A program made the position numbers and the translations under genes. This document shows, one piece after another, positions 1 through 7,826 of a stretch of DNA of 40,036 nucleotides. The DNA is taken from contig CAIMQW010000117.1 in assembly GCA_903843705.1 (NCBI GenBank), positions 1-40,036 of the forward strand, read 5' to 3'. Under the pieces are notes generated by a model. The model had not been told where the DNA came from, made no database searches, and was given only the letters and a program-made list of their open reading frames with translations. How positions within the stretch are numbered: position 1 is the stretch's first letter; every line of letters begins with the position of its first letter. Source of the stretch: an uncultured Holophagaceae bacterium (GTDB taxonomy: Bacteria; Acidobacteriota; Holophagae; Holophagales; Holophagaceae).

Positions 1-1107
1 AATAGCTACCGCACCACCGGCAACATCTTCCGCTTGAACCAGGAGTCTGCCACGGGCACCCTGCGCACCGGCCTCTGGTCCGAGATCGCCAACACCAACC
101 GTTATCAGACTCCCACGGACCCCCGCACCTGGATCGACGCCGCCCTGCCGAACTTCCGCGAGACCTTCAAGACCACGACCCTCCAGCCCTTCGTGGAGTA
201 CGAGTTCAACGCCACGAGCGATCTGAAGGTCACCCCGGGCGTCAAGTACTCCTCGTACAAGCAGGACCTCACCCAGTTCGCCGACAATGGCAAGACCGTC
301 GGCAGCCTCGGCGGCGCGCCCTATGTCAAGCATTCGGCGACCTACACGGCCGTGCTGCCTTCGCTGGATGTCCACTACCTGCTGCAGAGAACCTGGTCCA
401 TCTATGCCCAGTACGCCACCGGCGATGAGATCCCCCCCTCCAGCGTGTTCGACGTGAAGAACGCGGCCGTCGCCGTGCTGCCAAGCTCTGTCAAGAACAA
501 GACTTTCCAGGTCGGGACGGTCTACACCTCCGAAGGAATGACCTTTTCTGCAGATGCCTACCACATCGACTTCGATAATGCCTACTCATCCACCACCGAC
601 CTGAGTGGACTCACCACCTGGTACTCCAACGGCAAGTCCGTCAGCCAGGGCGTTGAGGCCGAGGCCAACTTCGTGCTTGGCAGTGGCTTCAACCTCTATG
701 GGAATGCCACCATCGGCAGCGCCAAGTATGTGGCGACTGGTCTCTGGATCCAGAACGCGCCGAAAGACACCGAGTCCCTCGGCATCTATTACCAGCAGGA
801 TGCCTGGAGCGTGGGCCTGCTCGGCAAGCGTGTGGGCAAGATGTTCAATGACAACGGCAGCATCCACGAGGCCATCACCATCGACCCCTTCATCATCCCC
901 AACCTGTTCGTCAACTACACAGTAAAGTCCCTCACCAACTGGATGAAGCAGACCCGCTTCAAGCTCTCCGTCACCAACATCAGCGACAAGCACAGCATCG
1001 TGGCGGTGACACCCGCTGGCAAGACCACTTCGGTGGCGGCCCCGGGTGACGTGCTGACGCTGCTCCCTGCCCGCAGCGTCTCGTTCTCCATAGGGTTCGA
1101 CTTCTAG
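1..1107 (+). CDS. TonB-dependent receptor, C-terminal part of beta-barrel (5' truncated by window)
   Basis: The reading frame is open from the first base, so the N-terminal signal, plug domain and first barrel strands lie outside the window; 368 residues remain. The visible part is made of alternating aromatic/polar strands typical of the TonB-dependent receptor barrel, including a segment of the form 'YNATIGSAKY-type strand, loop, strand' around residues 225-275. It ends in alternating hydrophobic residues with a terminal Phe (SFSIGFDF), the outer-membrane C-terminal signature recognised by the BAM machinery. Such receptors import siderophores, cobalamin, metals or glycans using TonB-ExbBD energy. 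The substrate cannot be read from this part. A strong inverted repeat follows the stop codon. Confidence 0.85.
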   Translation, partial: NSYRTTGNIFRLNQESATGTLRTGLWSEIANTNRYQTPTDPRTWIDAALPNFRETFKTTTLQPFVEYEFNATSDLKVTPGVKYSSYKQDLTQFADNGKTVGSLGGAPYVKHSATYTAVLPSLDVHYLLQRTWSIYAQYATGDEIPPSSVFDVKNAAVAVLPSSVKNKTFQVGTVYTSEGMTFSADAYHIDFDNAYSSTTDLSGLTTWYSNGKSVSQGVEAEANFVLGSGFNLYGNATIGSAKYVATGLWIQNAPKDTESLGIYYQQDAWSVGLLGKRVGKMFNDNGSIHEAITIDPFIIPNLFVNYTVKSLTNWMKQTRFKLSVTNISDKHSIVAVTPAGKTTSVAAPGDVLTLLPARSVSFSIGFDF

Positions 1108-1118
1108 CCACGAGGATC

Positions 1119-1166
1119 CCAAAGTCAAACGCCGATGCTCGCGAGGGCATCGGCGTTTGACTTTGG
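1119..1166. terminator. Perfect 20-bp inverted repeat between convergent genes
   Basis: Positions 1119-1138 are an exact reverse complement of 1147-1166, with an 8-nt loop. It lies 12 nt after the TonB receptor stop and about 50 nt beyond the 3' end of the convergent phosphatase gene. No long T-run follows on either strand, so it could be a bidirectional terminator, an RNA 3'-end stabiliser or a dispersed inverted-repeat element. Confidence 0.55.
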
Positions 1167-1214
1167 TGAAGGTCAGGAATTGGAACGAGTCGGAGGACCG
1201 CCTCTCGTGGTGGC

Positions 1215-1910
1215 TCAGGGCTTGATGGGTAGGTTCCACTCAGCGGCCCGGGCGGCTTCCAGCAAGTCCCTGTTGCCGGACTCGGCCAGCCAGGTCTCGG
1301 CAAGTCGCGCGCCCAGGCGCTGGCCTGAGGTGATATCGGACGGGTAGTGGACGCCTCCCACCACCCGGTGCACGCCGACTTGGCGACCCTGTTCCAGCAG
1401 GGCCTCCCGCCGCTCCGGCACCAGCTCGGCCAGCACGATGGCGATGGCCAGGCCACGTGTCGCGTGGCCGCTGGGATAGGAGGGGCTGGTCTCCCGCTCG
1501 ATGGCGGGGACGACGCGTGGGTCGGCCAGGTAAGGGCGTGGCCGCCCATAAAATTTCTTCAGTGCATCGGTCTGGGCCTTGATGTCCTTCGCGACCTTGT
1601 CCACCAGCGCAGCGGTTTTCGGATACTGCGCGGGGGGCAGGGGTTTTCCAACCGCCATTCCGTAGGCTGCCAGGGTGAGCTTGACCTCCGCAGCAGCCAG
1701 CTGGGTGTCGTGAGTTGTGCGGGTCTGCTGGCACCACAGGACGATGGCCAAGTCTGCCTTCCCGGCATCTGAATCCGCAGGCGGGAAGGGCCCAAGGAAG
1801 GTCGCCAGCTCTTGCACTGCCAGGGGAAGGTTGGCCGTTGCGGGCGCCTGTGTGAATACCGGAACGCCCGATACGAGCACCAGCATGAGACTCAACGACA
1901 AACGACGCAT
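1215..1910 (-). CDS. Class A non-specific acid phosphatase, PAP2 family, secreted
   Basis: 231 residues. The N-terminus (MRRLSLSLMLVLVSG...FTQA) is a signal peptide, so the enzyme should be periplasmic or secreted. The PAP2/class A phosphatase motifs appear in order: K-x6-RP as KKFYGRPRP near residues 117-125, PSGH as PSYPSGHATR near 143-152, and the final HR...GxHxPSD as HRVVGGVHYPSD near 180-191, giving the nucleophilic His and the phosphate-binding Arg. Length fits PhoN-type enzymes (about 230-250 aa). Expected role: hydrolysis of organic phosphomonoesters to release phosphate. That fits the phosphate kinase and transporter genes a few kb away, though it is not in an operon with them. The start is ATG with GGGAG about 7 nt upstream. 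Confidence 0.88.
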   Translation of the reverse strand: MRRLSLSLMLVLVSGVPVFTQAPATANLPLAVQELATFLGPFPPADSDAGKADLAIVLWCQQTRTTHDTQLAAAEVKLTLAAYGMAVGKPLPPAQYPKTAALVDKVAKDIKAQTDALKKFYGRPRPYLADPRVVPAIERETSPSYPSGHATRGLAIAIVLAELVPERREALLEQGRQVGVHRVVGGVHYPSDITSGQRLGARLAETWLAESGNRDLLEAARAAEWNLPIKP

Positions 1911-2355
1911 GGGCCACTCCCGAAGTCAGTGGTCAGTCTGCTTTGGGGTAACGATTAAGCCGATGGATAGGCTGTAACAATCTCGCAACATGCACCACCT
2001 CCGGGCTCCTGCAGGGCGCATTGATCAGGCGAGTGGTGGCTACCGATACGGAAGCATCAGCCCATCCGATTGACCCTGGCGTTTCACCCCACAGGAATGT
2101 CGCAGGGAATTCACTTCTGCCCTGGATCGTCGGCACTATGCTCGAACAGAAGCGCGGTTTCCCACGCGATGTCGTCCGGTTGATGTCGAAGGGGATGCGG
2201 TTTCTAAGAGCCTCTCCGGGGGGTGAGGTGGCAGCAAGGGAACCTCCTCCCTTGCTGCTCTGCTTGGCACCCATGGCTCTCGTTCCCAGGGATGGGCGTC
2301 CACGCTTCCGCCCCTTCAGGGATGTCGCTTACCCGAGCACCTCCCGGGGGGAACT
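1911..2355. other. 445-bp region without a convincing gene
   Basis: This lies upstream of the acid phosphatase (minus strand) and downstream of the PhoR-like kinase (minus strand), so it should hold the kinase terminator and the phosphatase promoter. Open frames here have no recognisable protein and no good ribosome site. The only clear structure is the hairpin at 2231-2258. I could not pick a convincing -35/-10 pair; TTGTTA on the minus strand near 1975-1980 is a weak candidate. Confidence 0.6.
2231..2258 (-). terminator. 11-bp hairpin with 6-nt loop downstream of the sensor kinase
   Basis: 2231-2241 (gcagcaaggga) is perfectly complementary to 2248-2258. It sits about 100 nt past the kinase stop on the minus strand. 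There is no strong T-tract, so terminator function is a guess; a small structured RNA is the alternative. Confidence 0.35.
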
Positions 2356-3705
2356 TCAGGAGGCCTCGGATTCACGAGAGGGTGGCAGCATGACACGGAA
2401 GGTGGCCCCTTCTCCGGGGCGGCTCTCGACGGTAACTTCTCCCCCCATGAGACGGCAGAGGTGCTTCACGATGGCCAGCCCCAGGCCGGTTCCAGGCTTG
2501 GCCTTGGCAGCCTGGGCCCGGTAGAAGCGCTCGAAGATCCGGACCTGTTCCGCCTCGGGAATTCCTGGGCCCTGATCCCGCACCTCCCAGGTCTGGCCCT
2601 GATCTGTCAGGGTCGCTGTGACCATGACCTGACCACCGGGCGGGGTGAACTTAACCGCGTTGGAGACCAGGTTCTCTAGGACCTGGTTCAGTCGGAGCGG
2701 GTCGGCCAGGATCCGGATACCAGCCGGAGCACTCAAGCTGCCAGACAACTCCACCGCTGTCCCACCATGCTGCTGTCGCAAGTCTTGCAAGGTTGTCTCG
2801 AAGAAGGCGGCCGGATCCAGGCTCACGGGCGTCAGGCGCAGGGCGCCGCTCTCAATGCGGCTCAGCTCCGAGAGGTCGCCCAGCAGCAGCGCCAGCCGGT
2901 CCACGGAGCGGAGGATGGAGGCAGCATTACCCTTCGCCACCTCGGGCAGGTCCTCTTCCTGCAGGTTCTCGGCGGCGATGCGGATGGCGGTGACGGGCGT
3001 CTTCAGCTCGTGGCTCACGTTGGAGATGAATTTTTGCCGGGTGGTCTCCAGGGCCTCCTGGCTGGTGATGTCGTCCAGCGTGAGCAGCACGCCGCTCACG
3101 GGACCCAGCGGAGCGAAAGGGATGGCCCGAACCCTGAGGGACCGAGCCGCCCGGGTGAGCCGCCATTCGGCACTGGTTCCCAGGTAGGCCCGTTTCACGG
3201 CCGTGCGCCCATCCAGGTCCTGGAACACGTCAGTCACGGGCATCCCCTTCGTAAGTGGGGCGCTCAGGCCCAGGTGGCGCTGGGCGGCGGGATTGAACTG
3301 CTCCAGTTGCCCGCCTGCACCGAGCAGCAGGACCCCTTCTTCAAGTCTCGCCATGATGCCCGGCAGCAGGCGGTCTTCTCGGGTCGCCCGTTCGCGCAAT
3401 TCGACGTTCTCACGCTCCAAGGCGGACCAAGCACTGGGCAGGTCCTGGATGGCCCGGGGCCGAATGCCAGAGAGCAGCTGTTCGAGGGGTGCGGCCACTG
3501 GCCGCACCTGCCAGCGGGCCATGAGGACCATCACGATGACCAATGTCGCCAGCAGTCCCAGAATCCAGAGGAAGGAGACACCCTTGTGGAAGCTCGTACC
3601 CAACCCGACGCCCAGGAACAGCATGGAGGCCAGACAGATCAGGGCCCGGCCCAGGAAAACAGGTGTTCCTGACTTGACGTTTCGCTCCAGGTGATGCGGC
3701 TCCAT
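2356..3705 (-). CDS. PhoR-like membrane sensor histidine kinase
   Basis: 449 residues from the ATG at 3705. The frame stays open to 4218, but that part is antisense to the DUF47 gene and is not protein-like. Two hydrophobic segments (about 14-37 and 43-64) with almost no periplasmic loop, then a linker and a PAS-like domain (about 110-215, ending LLTLDDITSQEAL). HisKA follows with phospho-accepting His232 in NVSHELKTPVTAI, then HATPase_c with N box (ENLVSNAVKF), G1 (DQGPGIPE), F box (IFERFYR) and G2 (GTGLGLAIV). This TM-PAS-HisKA-HATPase layout is that of PhoR. The divergent phosphate transport genes support phosphate sensing by context only. No response regulator is adjacent. The SD (GGAGG) is only 1 nt from the ATG, so the exact start is uncertain. 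Confidence 0.9.
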   Translation of the reverse strand: MEPHHLERNVKSGTPVFLGRALICLASMLFLGVGLGTSFHKGVSFLWILGLLATLVIVMVLMARWQVRPVAAPLEQLLSGIRPRAIQDLPSAWSALERENVELRERATREDRLLPGIMARLEEGVLLLGAGGQLEQFNPAAQRHLGLSAPLTKGMPVTDVFQDLDGRTAVKRAYLGTSAEWRLTRAARSLRVRAIPFAPLGPVSGVLLTLDDITSQEALETTRQKFISNVSHELKTPVTAIRIAAENLQEEDLPEVAKGNAASILRSVDRLALLLGDLSELSRIESGALRLTPVSLDPAAFFETTLQDLRQQHGGTAVELSGSLSAPAGIRILADPLRLNQVLENLVSNAVKFTPPGGQVMVTATLTDQGQTWEVRDQGPGIPEAEQVRIFERFYRAQAAKAKPGTGLGLAIVKHLCRLMGGEVTVESRPGEGATFRVMLPPSRESEAS

Positions 3706-3816
3706 GCCTCCAAACCATACACCGTCAGGGCCTGGGAGCCCAGCGCCAGACTTCGATTTTACACTGCAGTTACGCCCGTGGACCCTGTAGAGTTGGATGT
3801 CGATGCAGGAGACCCC
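3706..3816. promoter_or_regulatory. Divergent promoter region between sensor kinase and DUF47-pit
   Basis: The 111 bp between the two start codons should carry promoters for both directions. It has a local AT-richer patch near 3755-3770. I cannot identify a Pho-box or a confident -35/-10 pair by eye. Confidence 0.35.
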
Positions 3817-4464
3817 ATGTCCTTGAACGCCCTGATGAGCTGGCTGAAACCCCGTGAGATGGTCTTTTTTGACCTCCTGGAGACTGCCACGGCCAATGCC
3901 TACCAGGCTGCTCAGCTCTTCGACCGGGAGATCCGCAGCAACGATCCGACCCGCTTTGCCGAGCTTCGCCGCCAGATGAAGGAACTCGAGCACACCGGCG
4001 ATGATCTCACCCACCAGATCATCGAACGTCTGAATCACACCTTCGTGACCCCCCTCGACCGGGAGGACATCCTCCACCTTGCCTTCGCCATCGACGATGT
4101 GGTCGATCGCATCCACTGCATCTGCGAGCGGCTGATTCTCTACCGGATCACCCATGTGATGCCGGCGATGACCGAGATCAGCTCGATCATCGTCGAGGGA
4201 GTGGGGGAACTGATCCACCTGACGAAGTCACTCCGGGACATGTCGCACCAGAAGGAAATCCGGGACCGCATCCGACGGGTGCACGCCCTGGAAACCAAGG
4301 CCGATTCCATCTATCATGCGGCCCTGGCCCAGATCTTCGAGAACCCCAAGGATCCAATCGAATTAATAAAGTGGAAGGAACTGCTGGAGCAGGCTGAGCA
4401 CGCCACAGACAAGGTTGAGCTGGTGGCCAAAGTCATTGGCTCCACCGTCATGAAAAACGCCTGA
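3817..4464 (+). CDS. DUF47 / PhoU-like phosphate transport regulator
   Basis: 215 residues from the ATG at 3817, which has AGGAGA about 5 nt upstream; a longer frame to 3691 exists but lacks such a site. The all-helical sequence, with conserved FFDLLE near the start, an EHTGDDLTHQIIERLNHTFVTPLDREDI segment (about residues 67-94), AIDDVVDRI, and E/D-rich metal-binding helices, is the DUF47 (TIGR00153) family. DUF47 proteins are PhoU-related cytoplasmic partners of Pit transporters and are nearly always encoded next to pit, as here (7-nt gap). Role: modulates Pit phosphate uptake or its metal-dependent regulation; the mechanism is not established for this family. Confidence 0.93.
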   Translation: MSLNALMSWLKPREMVFFDLLETATANAYQAAQLFDREIRSNDPTRFAELRRQMKELEHTGDDLTHQIIERLNHTFVTPLDREDILHLAFAIDDVVDRIHCICERLILYRITHVMPAMTEISSIIVEGVGELIHLTKSLRDMSHQKEIRDRIRRVHALETKADSIYHAALAQIFENPKDPIELIKWKELLEQAEHATDKVELVAKVIGSTVMKNA

Positions 4465-4471
4465 GCAGCCC

Positions 4472-5488
4472 ATGCTTGAAGCCTTCCTCATCCCGTCCCT
4501 GGCGATTCTCATCCTGCTTGCCTGGGGCATCGACTACATCAACGGGTTTCACGACACCGCCAACTCCATCGCCACGGTGGTAAGTACCGGCGTCCTCCCC
4601 GCCAAATACGCCCTGGTCATGTCGGCCACTCTGAACTTTGCTGGGGCGCTGGCCGGCACCTCCGTCGCCACCACCATCGCCAAGGGGATAGCCGACAGTC
4701 AGCACGTGGTACCCGCTGTCATCGCCGCAGCCCTGATGGCCGCCATCACCTGGGACCTCCTGACCTGGTGGTTTGGTATCCCCTCCAGCACCAGCCACAC
4801 CCTCCTGGGAGGGCTGTCTGGGGCCGTTGTCGCCCATGCCGGCTTCGGCGCCCTCCATACCAAGAAGCTCCAGGAGATCGGCCTCTTCATCATCCTTTCC
4901 CCCCTCATGGGGTTCCTGGTTGCCATGTTGCTCATCCTGCTGATCCTCTGGATCGTGCGCAATTTCTCGGGACACCGCGTCAACTGGGTGTTCCGCAAGG
5001 CGCAGCTGGTCAGCGCGGCGGCCATGTCCTTCACGCACGGCCAGAACGACGCGCAAAAGGCCATGGGGGTCATCTGCCTGGCCCTGATCGCCTACAAATT
5101 TCACCTCCCCCTCGACGCCAAGCTGAAGGTGGTCATTCCCCTCTGGGTGAAGATCGGCAGCGCATCCTTCATGGCCCTCGGCACCGCTTCCGGGGGCTGG
5201 AAGATCATCAAGACCATGGGTTCACGAATCGTGAAGCTGCGCCCCATCCATGGGTTCGCTGCCGAGACGGCGGCCGCCGCGGTGCTGTTCACCACCGCGC
5301 ATTTCGGCATCCCGGTCAGCACCACCCATAGCATCACCGGTGCCATCATGGGCGTGGGGACGACCATGAACGCCAGCGCCGTGCGTTGGGGCGTGGCTGG
5401 CAACATCATGGTGGCCTGGATTCTGACCATTCCCATCAGCGCCCTGCTGGCGGCGGGCTTCCTCAAGCTGGTCACACCCTTCTTCTGA
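4472..5488 (+). CDS. pit: Low-affinity inorganic phosphate transporter, Pit family
   Basis: 338 residues, strongly hydrophobic with about ten membrane segments. Both halves carry the PiT inverted-repeat signatures: N-terminal GFHDTANSIATVVSTGVL (about residues 26-43) and SSTSHTLLGGLSGAVV (about 105-120); C-terminal HGQNDAQKAMGV (about 188-199) and STTHSITGAIMGVGTT (about 286-301). Known role: proton-coupled (or sodium-coupled) uptake of metal-phosphate at the inner membrane. It is co-transcribed with the DUF47 gene 7 nt upstream, the classic pair. Length is short compared with E. coli PitA (about 500 aa) but typical of the compact DUF47-linked Pit type. Confidence 0.94.
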   Translation: MLEAFLIPSLAILILLAWGIDYINGFHDTANSIATVVSTGVLPAKYALVMSATLNFAGALAGTSVATTIAKGIADSQHVVPAVIAAALMAAITWDLLTWWFGIPSSTSHTLLGGLSGAVVAHAGFGALHTKKLQEIGLFIILSPLMGFLVAMLLILLILWIVRNFSGHRVNWVFRKAQLVSAAAMSFTHGQNDAQKAMGVICLALIAYKFHLPLDAKLKVVIPLWVKIGSASFMALGTASGGWKIIKTMGSRIVKLRPIHGFAAETAAAAVLFTTAHFGIPVSTTHSITGAIMGVGTTMNASAVRWGVAGNIMVAWILTIPISALLAAGFLKLVTPFF

Positions 5489-5674
5489 GGCTTGTTCCTG
5501 AGAAGTGACGAGGCCGGCTCAAGGTCGTCACACCGATCGCAGATGATGGGTGTCCCAACGCCGCAGATGCCCGTCACTGCTTGGTCTCAGCCTATTTGCG
5601 CAGAGTTGGCACTCGCGCCACACCCCCGTCATCCGCACCCCCGACCCTGTTCGTGAGACTCAGGGAGGAACGCC

Positions 5675-6211
5675 ATGACGATCGAAACCCTCACCCCCCA
5701 TCCCGAGGGCGCCCGCTACACAGTCCGTTCGCTGACCAGCGCGGACTTCACCCACCTCCGCCGCCTGGAAGCGGAGATCTGGTCCGGTGACAGCACCGGC
5801 GAGCTCTGCCCCCACTACCTCCGGCTCTGCACCGAGCTCTACCGGGACTGGTGCTTCCTGGCCCTCGATGGGGACCGCCCCGTGGGCTACGTGCTCAACT
5901 TCGTGCAGGGCAAGACGGTCTACTGCGCGACCCTGGCCGTGCACCCCGAGTATCAGAAGGGCCGGGTGAACTACCTGCTCATCCGCGCCATGGTCTCCAA
6001 GCTGCTCCACGAGGATGTCGAGGAGTGCCGCTTCCTGGTGGAGCCCGGCAACAACGACGCCCGCAGCGTCCACAACGCCCTTGGCGCCCGGGTGATTGAG
6101 GAAGTCCAGGACTTCTACGCCCCCGGCGACACCCGGCTCTGGTCCGCCATCACCAAGGCCGACCTGGAGCGGGTCCGGGCTCGCTACACCCGCCTCAAGC
6201 TGGTCTCCTGA
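5675..6211 (+). CDS. GNAT-family N-acyltransferase
   Basis: 178 residues. ATG is preceded by GGGAGGAA at good spacing. The GNAT fold is visible: an N-terminal YTVRSLTSADFTHLRRLEAEIW strand/helix, a central strand ending LALDGDRPVGYVLNF (about 64-79), the acyl-CoA-binding motif A in ATLAVHPEYQKGRVNYLLIRAM (about 87-108; Q/RxxGxG/A is loosened to QKGRVN), then EPGNNDARSVHNALGARVIEEV (motif B, about 124-145). The substrate cannot be told from the sequence. Its stop overlaps the start of the PlsC-like gene by one base (TGATG), so the two are translationally coupled. The 186 bp upstream (5489-5674) hold no other visible feature. Confidence 0.88.
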   Translation: MTIETLTPHPEGARYTVRSLTSADFTHLRRLEAEIWSGDSTGELCPHYLRLCTELYRDWCFLALDGDRPVGYVLNFVQGKTVYCATLAVHPEYQKGRVNYLLIRAMVSKLLHEDVEECRFLVEPGNNDARSVHNALGARVIEEVQDFYAPGDTRLWSAITKADLERVRARYTRLKLVS

Positions 6212-6891
6212 TGACCTGGGCCGGGGTCCTCTGGCCCACCGCCGCCCTGCTGCCGCGCCTGGTAGCAGGCGCCGAGACCCAACCTGACCTGCACCGTTGG
6301 GCTCAGCGCCTGCTGCCTGCCCTGGGGGTGGACCTCACCATCCAGGGAGGCCTCCGTACCGACGTCCCCCTCTGGGTGGCCAACCACCTCAGCTGGGTGG
6401 ACCCGGTGGTGTTCATGAGCCTGCGGCCCATGGGCACCATCGCCAAGCGCGAGGTGACCAACTACCCGATCCTGGGGCGCTGGGCCCGGAAGTCCGGCAT
6501 CCAGTTCGTGGACCGGGCCGAACCCACCAGCCGGGCCGCGGCTCTGGTCGGCTTCTGTGCCGCCCTCCGAGCGGGCCGCGACATGCTCCTGTTTCCGGAG
6601 GGCACCACCACCCGGGGCGGGCGGCTGGCGCCTCTCTACGCCGGGGGCCTTCACGCGGCCTATGAGCTGGGCATCCCGGCCCAGCCCCTGCGCATCGACA
6701 GCCCTGCCCCGCACTACCCCTGGACCGGCGCCGAGACCCTCCTGCCGCACCTCCGCACCCTGCTTAGCACCCGCACCCCCGTGGACATCACACCGGGGGA
6801 GGCTCTCTATCCCAGTGACTTCCCCGATCCACTGGCCTGGCTCGCCGCCTTCCAGGCCGCACTTGCCCCCCGGAGTCTCGATGTCCGCTGA
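6211..6891 (+). CDS. 1-acyl-sn-glycerol-3-phosphate acyltransferase (PlsC/LPLAT family)
   Basis: 226 residues. The LPLAT motifs are clear: block I NHLSWVD (His59-x4-Asp64, the catalytic pair), block III FPEGTTT (about 128-134), and between them an AKREVTNYPILGRW segment and the GIQFVDR block II. Family members transfer an acyl chain from acyl-ACP/CoA to lysophosphatidate or to related lyso-lipids at the inner membrane. It begins on the last base of the GNAT stop and its end overlaps the ureohydrolase gene by 11 nt, so it belongs to a coupled operon. A housekeeping PlsC role is possible, but the operon partners also allow an aminolipid O-acyltransferase (OlsA-like) function; this is inference. 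Confidence 0.9.
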   Translation: MTWAGVLWPTAALLPRLVAGAETQPDLHRWAQRLLPALGVDLTIQGGLRTDVPLWVANHLSWVDPVVFMSLRPMGTIAKREVTNYPILGRWARKSGIQFVDRAEPTSRAAALVGFCAALRAGRDMLLFPEGTTTRGGRLAPLYAGGLHAAYELGIPAQPLRIDSPAPHYPWTGAETLLPHLRTLLSTRTPVDITPGEALYPSDFPDPLAWLAAFQAALAPRSLDVR

Positions 6892-7819
6892 TGTGCTCAT
6901 GCAGGGCCTGTGCACGGGCCTGACGCCCTTTCTGGGGCTGCCCCACTGCGTGGAGCCGCGCGCCGCCACCGGCGTGGTCCTGGGCGTCCCCTGCGACGCA
7001 GGGGTCATCAACCGGCCCGGCGCCCGCCTGGGTCCCTGGGCCCTGCGCGCCGCTTCCATGGGCATGGGCACCCACCGCATGCCCGAACGCCTGCGGGTAG
7101 GACGCGCGGAAGGCACCCCCGCCGCCGCCCGGGGCTGGGTGGCTGGTGGCAACATTCCCACCCTGCCCTTCTCCCTGGCCGCGGCTCTGGAGACAGTCCA
7201 AGCCACCGTCGGCGCGTGGGCGCGGCGGGACTGCCGAACCCTGCTGCTGGGCGGGGACCACTCGCTCACCCTGGGGGCTCTGCGCGCCCTGGCCCTCCAG
7301 CATGGTCCCCTGGGCCTGCTGCACATCGACGCCCACCCGGACGCTGCCGACGGTGCGGCCTGGGGCACGGACATCCACCACGGCACCTGGCTGCGGCAGG
7401 CCCTGCTCGAAGGCCTGCTGGACCCCCAGCGGGTGGTGCAGGCGGGCCTCCGGGCGCCCCGCTTCGATGACGAGGAGCTGCACTTTCTCCGGGCCGCGGG
7501 GGTACGTCTCTGGTCCCCTGCGGACCTGCGCGACGCCTCGCTGGCCTCCTGGCTCCAGGCAGACCTGGCGCTGGTGGGACAGGGCCCCGCCTACCTCAGC
7601 CTGGACCTGGACGCCCTGGACCCGGTCCTGACCCCCGCCGTGGCGGAACCTGTGCCTGGCGGGCTGAGTCTTCCCGAGACCCTCCGCCTCATCCACGCCG
7701 CCCGGCAATGGGCCAAGCCTTGGGTGGGCGCGGACCTCATGGAGCTCGCCCCCACCCTGGAGGGCGCCGAGGCGACCGCCCGCGTCGCTGTCCACCTTGC
7801 CCTTCACCTGCTCGCCTGA
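6881..7819 (+). CDS. Ureohydrolase (agmatinase/arginase family)
   Basis: 312 residues from the ATG at 6881; a longer frame upstream is antiparallel noise inside the PlsC-like gene. All manganese-binding motifs are present: GGDHSLT (His127), DAHPDA (Asp150, His152, Asp154) and SLDLDALDP (Asp242, Asp244), plus HHGTWLR near 166-172. The GVPCDAGVINRPGARLGP segment (about 35-52) and the HGT block resemble agmatinase/guanidinobutyrase more than classical arginase. Reaction: hydrolysis of a guanidino compound to an amine or amino acid plus urea. The start overlaps plsC by 11 nt. Which guanidino substrate it uses decides whether the operon is about polyamines or about ornithine lipids. Confidence 0.92.
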   Translation: MSADVLMQGLCTGLTPFLGLPHCVEPRAATGVVLGVPCDAGVINRPGARLGPWALRAASMGMGTHRMPERLRVGRAEGTPAAARGWVAGGNIPTLPFSLAAALETVQATVGAWARRDCRTLLLGGDHSLTLGALRALALQHGPLGLLHIDAHPDAADGAAWGTDIHHGTWLRQALLEGLLDPQRVVQAGLRAPRFDDEELHFLRAAGVRLWSPADLRDASLASWLQADLALVGQGPAYLSLDLDALDPVLTPAVAEPVPGGLSLPETLRLIHAARQWAKPWVGADLMELAPTLEGAEATARVAVHLALHLLA

Positions 7820-7826
7820 GGAACCC

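Noticed and set aside
2021..2524. 167-codon plus-strand frame in the 1911-2355 gap
   Set aside because: It runs into the antisense of the kinase 3' end, has no ribosome site and no protein-like features.
3706..4218. Extension of the PhoR-like kinase frame by 171 residues at its N-terminus
   Set aside because: The extension is antisense to the DUF47 gene, has no PhoR-like content and no ribosome site; the membrane segments begin soon after the ATG at 3705.
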